Positions 32,008 to 39,346 of a DNA stretch of 64,000 nucleotides are shown one piece after another (within the stretch, counting starts at the first letter, position 1; every line of letters begins with the position of its first letter). The DNA is from Bradyrhizobium sp. cir1 (GTDB lineage: Bacteria > Pseudomonadota > Alphaproteobacteria > Rhizobiales > Xanthobacteraceae). The DNA lies in assembly GCF_014198245.1 (NCBI RefSeq), contig NZ_JACIHE010000015.1:124001-188000 (forward strand), in the 5' to 3' direction. Position numbers and translations under genes: made by a program. The notes beneath the pieces are model-generated. The model did no database searches. It saw only the letters and a program-made list of their open reading frames with translations, and had not been told where the DNA came from.

Positions 32008-34368
32008 TCACGCCACCAGCGCGGCGTCCTCGTCTGCGGCGTCGATGCCGCGTTGTGCCTGCAGCAGGCTGATGATCTCGATATTGGGCCGGGCCTTGCT
32101 GAACAGGAAGCCCTGGCCCTCGTCGCAGCCCTCGGCGCGGAGGCAGCTCAGCTCGGCTTCGGTCTCGACGCCTTCGGCGGTGATGGTGACGCCGAGACCT
32201 TTGCCGAGGCTGACGATGGAGCGGATGATCGCCTGCGCCTCGCGGTTGGCTCCCAGATCGCGCACGAAGGACTGGTCGATCTTGATCTTGTCGAAGGGGA
32301 AGCTGCGCAAATAGCTGAGGCTGGAATAGCCGGTGCCGAAATCGTCCATCGAGATGCGCACGCCGAGGGCGCGCAGCGCATGCAGCGTCGCCAGCACCTG
32401 CGCGCTCTTCTCGAGCAGCAGCGTCTCGGTGATCTCGAGCTCAAGCCGGCGCGGCGGCAGGCCGGAATGCTTCAGCGCGTCCGTCACCATCGAGAGCAGG
32501 TTGCCGCTGCGGAACTGCAGCGGCGACAGATTGACGGCGACGCGGACGTCGTCCGGCCAGGTCGCGGCATCCTGGCACGCCCGGCGCAGCATCAGGCCGC
32601 CGAGCGGATTGATCAGGCCGGTGTCTTCCGCGACCGGAATGAACTCGGCCGGCGAGACCATGCCGCGCTCGGCATGGGGCCAGCGCACCAGCGCCTCGAA
32701 GCCGGTGATGCGGCCGCTCTGGAGATCGATCAGCGGCTGATAGTACGGCCGCAGCACGTCGTTCTGGATGGCGTCGCGCAGCTCGACCTCGATCTTGCGT
32801 CGGCTCTGCGCCTTGGCGTCGAGCGCGGCCTCGAAGAAGGCGAAGCTGCCACGCGCATCCAGCTTGGCGCGCGACAGCGCCATGTCGGCGCTCTTGAGCA
32901 GTTTCTCGGAATCATCGCCGTCGCCCGGCGCCATCGCGATGCCGACGGAGGCGCCGATCACCACGGAATGGCCGTCGAGCAGATAAGGATCGGAGATGGC
33001 TTCGAGCAGGCGTTTTGCGAGTCCCACCGCATCTTCCGGGCGGGCCAACCCGCTCTGCACGATCGCAAACTCGTCGGAGTTGAGGCGCGCCAGCGCGTCT
33101 TCCTCGCGCAAGGTGGAGCGCAGGCGCTTGGCGACGCCGCGCAGCAGCTTGTCGCCGATGGCGTGTCCCAGCGTGTCGTTGACCGCCTTGAAATTGTCCA
33201 GCCCCAGCATCAGCACCGCGACCTTCTCGGCGCTGCGGCGCGTATGCAGCAGCATCTCGTCGACCTGCTGGCGCAGGAGGTTGCGGTTCGGCAGGCCGGT
33301 GAGCCCGTCATGCTGGGCCATGAAGGCGAGCCGCGCCTCGGCGCGCTTGCGCTCGGTGATGTCCATCAGCGCGAGCAGCACCGCCGGCCGCTCGGCGTAG
33401 CTCAATTCGCGGGAATAGATCGCAAGGTCGATCAGCGCGCCGTCCGCCTTGACGTGTTTCCAGGTGCGGCCGGCCTGTTCCTCGCCGGTCACATCAATGG
33501 TCCAGGGCGGCTCGCTGTCGAAGGCCTGCAAGGAGCGGATCGTCAGCTTCTCGAATTCGCCGCGGCTATGGCCGTAATGGGCGATCGCGGCATCGTTGAC
33601 GCCGAGGATGCGCTCGTCGTCAAGCGCGCAGATGATCATGGGAACGGGATTGCCGTCGAACAGCAGGCGGAACGATGCCTCGCGCTGCTTCAGCTCGGTG
33701 ATGTCGACCCGCAGGCCGACCACGCCGCCGTCATCGGTCAGCCGCTCGTCGATCAGGATGACGCGACCATCCGCCAGCTTCTGCTCGTGGCGTGCGCCGG
33801 GCCGATAGAGCTTTTGCAGCCGCTCGGCGATCCACTCGTCCTCGTGGCCTTCAGCTTCCGGATAGTCGCCGCGCGCGACGCCGACGCGCAGCGTGTCTTC
33901 GAGGCGTGCGCCTTCGGCGAAGAGGTCGGCGGTCTTGCTGTAGATCTCGGCGTATTTCTTGTTCCAGAGGACGTAACGGCCCTCGGCATCGAGAAACACG
34001 ATGCCCTGCGGCAGGATGTCGATGGCTTGGCGCAGCCGCTCATGGGCCTTGCGCGCCTCCGCGATCGCGGCCTCCGCCTCGGCGCGGCTTTGCAGAAGTT
34101 CATCCTGTGCAACGGCCGAATGCGGCGCGCGCGCGAATCGCGGCTTGTGCGGCCGGCTGCCGGCCGTACCAAGCACGTTGCGCTTTCGTCTTTTTTGTTT
34201 TCGAGACCCCAAACTCAACGTCACATGTCCCAGTCGCGCCCTGTGGCCGCAAGTTGTGGGGCAAGTGTCTGAAAAAAAAGTAATCTTGGCCCCGGAACCG
34301 CCGACCCCTCGCCGACACCGTGCCTGTTTGCGAGGCGCAAAATGCGCTAGCCGACGCGTCAAACCCAT
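32008..34368 (-). CDS. PAS-PAS-GGDEF-EAL protein, probable c-di-GMP phosphodiesterase with degenerate GGDEF
   Basis: Up to 786 aa. The first 90 residues are basic and of doubtful reality, and a GTG inside 'RKRNVLGTAG' is a possible later start. PAS domains lie at about 105-235 ('AIDILPQGIVFLDAEGRYVL') and about 240-355 ('LLFDGNPVPMIICALDDERI'). The GGDEF domain follows ('HDGLTGLPNRNLL'), but the signature motif reads 'RLNSDEF' instead of RLGGDEF, so cyclase activity is unlikely. The EAL domain keeps 'GFEALVRWPH', 'ITETLLLE', 'MDDFGTGYSSLSYL' and 'AEGVETEAE', so c-di-GMP hydrolysis is likely. No membrane segments, so cytoplasmic sensing through PAS. Confidence 0.9.
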   Translation of the reverse strand: MGLTRRLAHFAPRKQARCRRGVGGSGAKITFFSDTCPTTCGHRARLGHVTLSLGSRKQKRRKRNVLGTAGSRPHKPRFARAPHSAVAQDELLQSRAEAEAAIAEARKAHERLRQAIDILPQGIVFLDAEGRYVLWNKKYAEIYSKTADLFAEGARLEDTLRVGVARGDYPEAEGHEDEWIAERLQKLYRPGARHEQKLADGRVILIDERLTDDGGVVGLRVDITELKQREASFRLLFDGNPVPMIICALDDERILGVNDAAIAHYGHSRGEFEKLTIRSLQAFDSEPPWTIDVTGEEQAGRTWKHVKADGALIDLAIYSRELSYAERPAVLLALMDITERKRAEARLAFMAQHDGLTGLPNRNLLRQQVDEMLLHTRRSAEKVAVLMLGLDNFKAVNDTLGHAIGDKLLRGVAKRLRSTLREEDALARLNSDEFAIVQSGLARPEDAVGLAKRLLEAISDPYLLDGHSVVIGASVGIAMAPGDGDDSEKLLKSADMALSRAKLDARGSFAFFEAALDAKAQSRRKIEVELRDAIQNDVLRPYYQPLIDLQSGRITGFEALVRWPHAERGMVSPAEFIPVAEDTGLINPLGGLMLRRACQDAATWPDDVRVAVNLSPLQFRSGNLLSMVTDALKHSGLPPRRLELEITETLLLEKSAQVLATLHALRALGVRISMDDFGTGYSSLSYLRSFPFDKIKIDQSFVRDLGANREAQAIIRSIVSLGKGLGVTITAEGVETEAELSCLRAEGCDEGQGFLFSKARPNIEIISLLQAQRGIDAADEDAALVA

Positions 34369-34626
34369 TCCGCCGTCGCGATCAGATGGGCGCGCTGGCG
34401 CAAAATTACGCGCGCGCTTGAATCATTTCCGAAATTGCGCGCGATTGCATGCGGGCCGTGGCGTTCCCTCACTCCGCGCACGAATTTTGGTCAACGCAGG
34501 ATACGGTTATCGCGCCGTTAAAAATGCGGCCGGGCGGCGCAAAAAAGCTGCGACGCCGTGAGGTTGCACGCGGCTGGCACGCCTAATTCTTAACCCCGAC
34601 GCGGCGTTGGGTTATAACGACCGGGC

Positions 34627-35571
34627 ATGAGTCGCCGCCGCCTCGCCTCTCTCCTGCTTGTCATGACGCTCCTGGCCGCCGGCGGTGCGCCGGCCCAGGA
34701 CAAGGGCAGCGTCAACCCGAAGCCGCTGCCGCCGCTTGCCAACCCAAACGATCCCAAGCTCGGCGCCAAGGAACTGTTCGCGCGAAAACTGCTGCCCTCG
34801 AAAGGGCCGGCACATGTCATCGGCTCCTACACCAAGGGCTGCATCGGCGGCGCCGCGCAGATGCCGCTCAACGGCGACAATTGGCAGGTGATGCGGCTGT
34901 CGCGTAACCGCAACTTTGGTCATCCCGACACGATCGCGCTGATCAAGCGCCTTGCGGCCAGGGCGCACAAGGATGCGGGCTGGCCGGGCATCCTGGTCGG
35001 TGACATCGCCCAGCCGCGCGGCGGGCCGGCGCTGTCGGGCCACGCCAGCCACCAGATCGGCCTCGACGCCGACATCTGGCTGACGCCGATGCCGGACCGC
35101 CGCCTCTCGCGCGAGGAGCGCGAGGAGATGTCGGCGGTGATGATGGTGCGTCAGGACCGGCTCGACATCGATCCGAAGGTATTCACCCCTGGCCATGTGC
35201 TGGTGCTGCGCGATGCGGCGCAGGAGCCGGCGGTGCAACGCATCTTCGTCAACGCCGCGATCAAGAAGGCGCTGTGCCGCGAGGCCAAAGGCGACCGCTC
35301 CTGGCTCTCGAAGATCCGCCCCTGGTGGGGCCACGACTATCACTTTCACATCCGCATGCGCTGCCCGGCGGGCGCCGGCGACTGCGAGGGCCAGCCGTCG
35401 CAGTCCGATGACGAAGGCTGCAAGGACGCCGATCTCGCCTACTGGTTCTCGGACGCCGTGCTGCATCCCAAGCCCCCGCCGGAGCCGCCGAAGCCAAAAC
35501 CGCCAATGACGCTGGCGCAGATGCCGGCGGCCTGCAAGGTGGTGCTGCATGCGGGCGATGCGAAGCCGTAG
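34627..35571 (+). CDS. mepA: Penicillin-insensitive murein endopeptidase
   Basis: 314 aa. Signal peptide at residues 1-24 ('LLLVMTLLAAGGAPAQ'). M74 (LAS-type) zinc motifs are clear: 'LSGHASHQIGLDADIW' (H and D ligands) and 'WWGHDYHFHIRM' (final His ligand). 'GSYTKGCIGGAAQMPLNG' is the family opening. It cleaves D-alanyl-meso-diaminopimelyl cross-links in the periplasm. The C-terminus is extended by a Pro-rich tail ('PKPPPEPPKPKPP'). The 258 bases upstream are comparatively AT-rich and presumably hold promoters for this and the divergent GGDEF/EAL gene. Confidence 0.95.
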   Translation: MSRRRLASLLLVMTLLAAGGAPAQDKGSVNPKPLPPLANPNDPKLGAKELFARKLLPSKGPAHVIGSYTKGCIGGAAQMPLNGDNWQVMRLSRNRNFGHPDTIALIKRLAARAHKDAGWPGILVGDIAQPRGGPALSGHASHQIGLDADIWLTPMPDRRLSREEREEMSAVMMVRQDRLDIDPKVFTPGHVLVLRDAAQEPAVQRIFVNAAIKKALCREAKGDRSWLSKIRPWWGHDYHFHIRMRCPAGAGDCEGQPSQSDDEGCKDADLAYWFSDAVLHPKPPPEPPKPKPPMTLAQMPAACKVVLHAGDAKP

Positions 35572-35613
35572 CGTGTTTTAGGTGGACGCGCCGCCGCCCC
35601 CCCATCCACCGCT

Positions 35614-35652
35614 GTCGTCCCGGGCTCGCGTTGCGCGCGCCCCGGGATGACG
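35614..35652. repeat. Short dispersed inverted repeat (GTCGTCCCGG / CCGGGATGAC type)
   Basis: GTCGTCCCGGGCTCGCG then TTGCGCGCGCCCCGGGATGAC forms a tight hairpin after mepA. The same family appears with longer loops at 39236-39337 and, more diverged, at 63645-63804. Confidence 0.65.
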
Positions 35653-35803
35653 AACGAGTTGATTGGTTTGCGCCGCGACAATGCGCTAGCATCGCCCTGC
35701 CGCCGTGCCGTAAGCCCGCGGCCTCGCGGGACGCGCATCCCGTCGTTCAACAAGCCTGACCGCACGCCTCGCGCCGTTCGCGTGGCCAACGATGGGATTT
35801 CAC

Positions 35804-36307
35804 ATGCGCGTCCTCTCCTTCCTCGCTGCGCTCCTGCTCGGCGCGACCTCTGCTCTGGCTGCCGAGGAGCCGAGCGGCTGCGACAAGTTCAAATGGCCGA
35901 TCGAGCGCGAGCGCGCTGCGCTGACCGCGCCGGATCGCGCAAAACTCGCCTCGGGGAGCGAGCAGGCGGCCCTGCCCGGGTCAGCCATCACGCTGGGGCT
36001 GGTCGCCCCGAGCGAAGCGAAACTGCCTTCGCCGCCGGAGCGGGCGCCGAAGGATGGCACCTTCGCCGGCTTCACCGGCATCAAGGCGCCGACGGCCGGC
36101 CTGTACACGATCAGCCTGTCCTCAGGCGCCTGGGTCGACGTGGTCCAGGGCGGCCATTTCCTCAAGCCCGTTGCATTCAGCGGCGCGACCGATTGCGACG
36201 GCATCCGCAAGACCATGAAATACGAGCTGTGGGCGCAGCCGCTTGTCCTCCAGGTCAGCGGCGCCAGGGACAATGCGCTGTCGATCGCGATCCTGCCGGT
36301 GCAATAG
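35804..36307 (+). CDS. Conserved periplasmic protein of unknown function
   Basis: 167 aa. The signal peptide 'MRVLSFLAALLLGATSALA' sets the start at 35804. An ATG four codons earlier is less signal-like. The mature part contains 'GCDKFKWPIERERAAL', 'GFTGIKAPTAGLYTISLSSG' and 'WVDVVQGG', a beta-rich body with two cysteines (near the N-terminus and in 'GATDCDGIRK') that may form a disulphide. I recognise it only as a conserved rhizobial hypothetical. It is upstream of modABC but separated by 195 bases, so not clearly co-transcribed. Confidence 0.72.
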   Translation: MRVLSFLAALLLGATSALAAEEPSGCDKFKWPIERERAALTAPDRAKLASGSEQAALPGSAITLGLVAPSEAKLPSPPERAPKDGTFAGFTGIKAPTAGLYTISLSSGAWVDVVQGGHFLKPVAFSGATDCDGIRKTMKYELWAQPLVLQVSGARDNALSIAILPVQ

Positions 36308-36502
36308 CGCTGTTTGGCCAGTCAAACGGGCGCCTTTGACCTGAGGCCCCGGCCTGCTATGTTTGCACTGCGATATCCCTGCCGGCCGTAAGCCGTCGCA
36401 AGGACCCGTGGAACAGCGCGTCCGCCCGTCGCGACCAGACTTAACCCAACGCCAGATCTGCGCGTACATTTTGCGCGCGCGAGCTCGCACGGAGCGCACC
36501 CC

Positions 36503-37288
36503 ATGTTTCGTATCACCGGACTTTTCACCGCCTTCGTCATCCTCGCGGGTGCGGCCCTCTCGCCCGCCAGCGCCGAAGACAAGACCATCACCGTGTTCGC
36601 CGCGGCCTCGATGAAGAACGCGCTGGACGAGATCGACGCCGCCTACACCGCCAAGACCGGCGTCAAGTTCAGCGTCAGCTATGCCGCAAGCTCGGTGCTG
36701 GCCAAGCAGATCGAGCAGGGCGCGCCGGCCGACGTCTTCGTCTCCGCCGACACCGACTGGATGGACTACGCGGTCTCCAAGAAGACCATCAACGAGCCTT
36801 CCAGAGTCAACCTGCTCGGCAACAGCATCGTGCTGATCGCGCCGAAGGATGCCAAGGTCGACAACGTCACCATCGCGCAGGGCTTTGACCTCGCCAAGCT
36901 CGCCGGTGACGGCAGGATCGCGACCGGCGACGTCAAGTCGGTGCCAGCAGGCAAATATGCCAAGGCGGCGCTGGAGAAGCTCGGGGCCTGGCAGGCCGCC
37001 GAGCCGAAATTCGCGATGGCCGAGAGCGTGCGCGCCGCACTGACGCTGGTGGCACGCGGCGAAGCCGCGCTCGGCATCGTCTATTCCACCGACGCCAAGG
37101 TCGAGCCCGGCGTCAAGATCGTCGGCACCTTCCCGGCCGACTCGCACCCCGCGATCATCTATCCGGTCGCGGCGACCGCGACCGCGAAGGGCGAGACCAA
37201 TGACTATCTCGCCTTCCTGCGCTCGACGGCTGCCAAGACCATTCTGGAAAAGTACGGATTCAAGTTCCTGATCAGTCCGACCACCTGA
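36503..37288 (+). CDS. modA: Molybdate ABC transporter substrate-binding protein
   Basis: 261 aa. Signal peptide at 1-25 ('ILAGAALSPASA'). Oxyanion-binding segments typical of ModA: 'TVFAAASMKNALDEIDAAY', 'YAASSVLAKQIEQGAPADVF', 'GRIATGDVKSVPAGKYAKAA' and 'ALGIVYSTDA'. It binds molybdate or tungstate in the periplasm and delivers it to ModB. It is first gene of modABC, with modB starting 27 bases downstream. Molybdenum is needed for nitrate reductase and, in diazotrophs, nitrogenase. I saw no clear ModE box upstream. Confidence 0.96.
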   Translation: MFRITGLFTAFVILAGAALSPASAEDKTITVFAAASMKNALDEIDAAYTAKTGVKFSVSYAASSVLAKQIEQGAPADVFVSADTDWMDYAVSKKTINEPSRVNLLGNSIVLIAPKDAKVDNVTIAQGFDLAKLAGDGRIATGDVKSVPAGKYAKAALEKLGAWQAAEPKFAMAESVRAALTLVARGEAALGIVYSTDAKVEPGVKIVGTFPADSHPAIIYPVAATATAKGETNDYLAFLRSTAAKTILEKYGFKFLISPTT

Positions 37289-37314
37289 TTTCTGCGATCT
37301 GATTTTTACGCTTG

Positions 37315-38010
37315 ATGTTCGACATCTCTCCCGCCGAATGGACGGCGATCCTGCTCTCGCTCAGGGTCGCCGTCATCGCCACGTTGGTCGCGACGCCGTT
37401 CGGCATCGCGCTGGCATGGCTGCTTGCCCGCCATGATTTTTGGGGCAAGTCATTTCTCGACGCGGTGGTGCATCTGCCGCTGGTGCTGCCGCCTGTCGTC
37501 ACCGGCTATCTGCTGCTGCTCACTTTCGGCCGCCGCGGCGTCGTCGGCGGCTTTCTCGCCGACCATCTCGGCATCGTCTTCGCGTTCCGCTGGACCGGCG
37601 CGGCGCTTGCCTGCGGCGTGATGTCGTTTCCGCTGCTGGTGCGCCCGATGCGGCTGTCGATCGAGGCGATCGACCGCCGGCTCGAGCAGGCCGCCGAGAC
37701 GCTTGGCGCGGCCCCATGGAAAGTGTTCTTCACGGTGACGCTGCCGCTGGCGCTGCCCGGCGTGCTCGCCGGCATGGTGCTGGGCTTTGCCAAGGCGATC
37801 GGCGAGTTCGGCGCCACCATCACCTTCGTCTCCAACATTCCCGGCGAGACCCAGACGATCTCATCCGCGATCTATTCGCTGATCCAGACGCCCGACGGCG
37901 ATGCCGCGGCGGGCCGGCTCGTCATCGTCTCGATCGTACTCGCGATCGGCGCGCTGATCGCGGCCGAATGGTTCGCCCGCCGCGCCACGCAGCGCCTGCA
38001 CGGGAATTGA
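37315..38010 (+). CDS. modB: Molybdate ABC transporter permease
   Basis: 231 aa with five predicted membrane helices, the first 'AILLSLRVAVIATLVATPFG'. The EAA loop 'AAETLGAAPWKVFFTVTLPL' docks to ModC. 'GEFGATITFVSNIPGETQT' is a ModB signature. The start is ATG 37315; the TTG one codon before could also serve. The stop is followed by modC after two bases. Confidence 0.96.
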   Translation: MFDISPAEWTAILLSLRVAVIATLVATPFGIALAWLLARHDFWGKSFLDAVVHLPLVLPPVVTGYLLLLTFGRRGVVGGFLADHLGIVFAFRWTGAALACGVMSFPLLVRPMRLSIEAIDRRLEQAAETLGAAPWKVFFTVTLPLALPGVLAGMVLGFAKAIGEFGATITFVSNIPGETQTISSAIYSLIQTPDGDAAAGRLVIVSIVLAIGALIAAEWFARRATQRLHGN

Positions 38011-38012
38011 CC

Positions 38013-38675
38013 ATGCTGCGGGTCGATGTCGAAAAGAAGCTCGGCGAGTTCTCGCTCCAGGCAAACTTCACCAGCGAGGGCCGCGTCATCGGCCTGTTCG
38101 GCGCCTCCGGCGCCGGCAAGAGCTCGCTGGTCAACATGATCGCCGGCCTGTTGCGGCCCGACCGTGGCACCATCGTGATCGACGGCGAGACCGTCGACGA
38201 CACCGCGGCCGGCATTCACGTGCCCACTTACCGCCGCCGCATCGGCTATGTGTTCCAGGATGCGCGGCTGTTTCCGCATCTGAGCGTCGCACAGAATCTC
38301 GACTATGGCCGGCGGATGAACGGACTTGCGCCAGATCCGGCGCAGCACAAGCGCATCATCGACCTGCTCGACATCGGCGCGCTGCAGGACCGCCGTCCCG
38401 GAAAGCTCTCCGGCGGCGAGCGCCAGCGCGTCGCGCTCGGCCGCGCGCTGCTGTCAAAGCCGCGCCTGCTGCTGCTCGACGAGCCGCTCGGCGCGCTCGA
38501 CGAGGAGCGCAAGCTCGAGATCCTGCCCTATCTGGTGCGCCTGCGCGACGAGGCCAATGTGCCCATGGTCTATGTCAGCCACGACGTCGCGGAGCTGCGC
38601 CAGCTCGCGACACAAATCGTGATGCTGAAGCAGGGCCGCGTGACGTCGTTCGGCGGGGTGAAGGTGTTGACGTAG
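38013..38675 (+). CDS. modC: Molybdate ABC transporter ATP-binding protein, short form lacking the Mop/TOBE domain
   Basis: 220 aa, whereas ModC of E. coli type is about 350 aa. Walker A 'GASGAGKSS' at residues 30-38, Q-loop 'VFQDARLFPHLSV', signature 'LSGGERQRVALGRALL', Walker B 'LLLLDEPLGALD' and H-loop 'VSHD' are all intact. The frame ends soon after the ATPase core at 'FGGVKVLT', so the C-terminal molybdate-binding regulatory domain is absent. The ATG begins two bases after modB, giving a tight operon. Confidence 0.94.
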   Translation: MLRVDVEKKLGEFSLQANFTSEGRVIGLFGASGAGKSSLVNMIAGLLRPDRGTIVIDGETVDDTAAGIHVPTYRRRIGYVFQDARLFPHLSVAQNLDYGRRMNGLAPDPAQHKRIIDLLDIGALQDRRPGKLSGGERQRVALGRALLSKPRLLLLDEPLGALDEERKLEILPYLVRLRDEANVPMVYVSHDVAELRQLATQIVMLKQGRVTSFGGVKVLT

Positions 38676-38716
38676 ACACTTGTAGCCTGGATGAAGAGCG
38701 ACGATCCCGCCCCACC

Positions 38717-38794
38717 GTCATTGCGAGCGCAGCGAAGCAATCCAGAATCTTTCCGCGGAGGCAGTCTGGATTGCTTCGCTGCACTCGCAACGAC
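38717..38794. repeat. Dispersed inverted repeat after modC
   Basis: Arm 38717-38746 (GTCATTGCGAGCGCAGCGAA...) pairs with 38765-38794 (...TTCGCTGCACTCGCAACGAC) with an 18-base loop and few mismatches. It is a very common alphaproteobacterial intergenic palindrome. Located between convergent modC and the PepSY gene, it is a plausible bidirectional terminator. Confidence 0.75.
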
Positions 38795-38840
38795 GGCGGA
38801 GAGGCCGGCGCCGGATAGCAGCGCTTCCGTCGCTTCGGCC

Positions 38841-39101
38841 TTACCAGCCGCGGTCGACGTTGCGGACCTCGCCGGTGCGGGCATCGACATCGACTTCCAT
38901 CCAGCGCCCGGCGCGATCGCGGCCTTCGATCTGCCATTCGTCGCCGAGGAAGTTCGTGTGCGAGACCGTCACGACCCCGATGTCGGCCGCGACATCGAGC
39001 GCGACCTGCATCGAGATCTGGTCGCCGGTGTCATAGGCCATCGCCGGCGCGGCCGATCCGAGACCGATCGCGACGATGGCAGGCAGGATGAAACTTCGCA
39101 T
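38841..39101 (-). CDS. Small secreted PepSY-like protein
   Basis: 86 aa from ATG 39101, preceded by AGGAGC. Signal peptide at residues 1-22 ('MRSFILPAIVAIGLGSAAPA', cleavage near 'AMAYD'). The remaining 64 residues form one PepSY-type unit: 'ISMQVALDVAADIGVVTVSH' helix, then 'DEWQIEGRDRAGRWMEVDVD' and 'TGEVRNVDRGW' strands. Such proteins are periplasmic, and some inhibit peptidases or take part in redox systems. It stands alone. Confidence 0.8.
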   Translation of the reverse strand: MRSFILPAIVAIGLGSAAPAMAYDTGDQISMQVALDVAADIGVVTVSHTNFLGDEWQIEGRDRAGRWMEVDVDARTGEVRNVDRGW

Positions 39102-39235
39102 GGAACTGCTCCTGTCAAAGACGTTGACCGTCACGCGAAGAACGAGCGGCGCCGCGGAGCGTTCCGGATGCGGAGGTCACGAAGCCGCGCAAATCTTCGG
39201 CGGTTGCGGCGATTTGGTGGCGGATTTCATATTCT

Positions 39236-39337
39236 GTCATTCCGGGGCGCCCGAAGGGCGAGCCCGGGATCCATCTCGCCGCTCGTCCAGAGGATAAATG
39301 GATTCCGGGTTCGCGCTGACGCGCGCCCCGGAATGAC
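39236..39337. repeat. Dispersed inverted repeat upstream of the antiporter 3' end
   Basis: GTCATTCCGGGGCGC at 39236-39250 is the exact reverse complement of GCGCCCCGGAATGAC at 39323-39337. Inner blocks (GGGATCCATC / GATTCCGGGT) also pair partly. Same family as 35614-35652. Confidence 0.75.
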
Positions 39338-39346
39338 GAGAAGAGA

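Noticed and set aside
32053..34272. Plus-strand open frame of 739 codons
   Set aside because: Exact antisense to the GGDEF/EAL gene, whose motifs are unmistakable on the minus strand.
36308..36502. ModE-type operator upstream of modA
   Set aside because: Searched by eye for the CGTTATATA-type palindrome; nothing convincing found.
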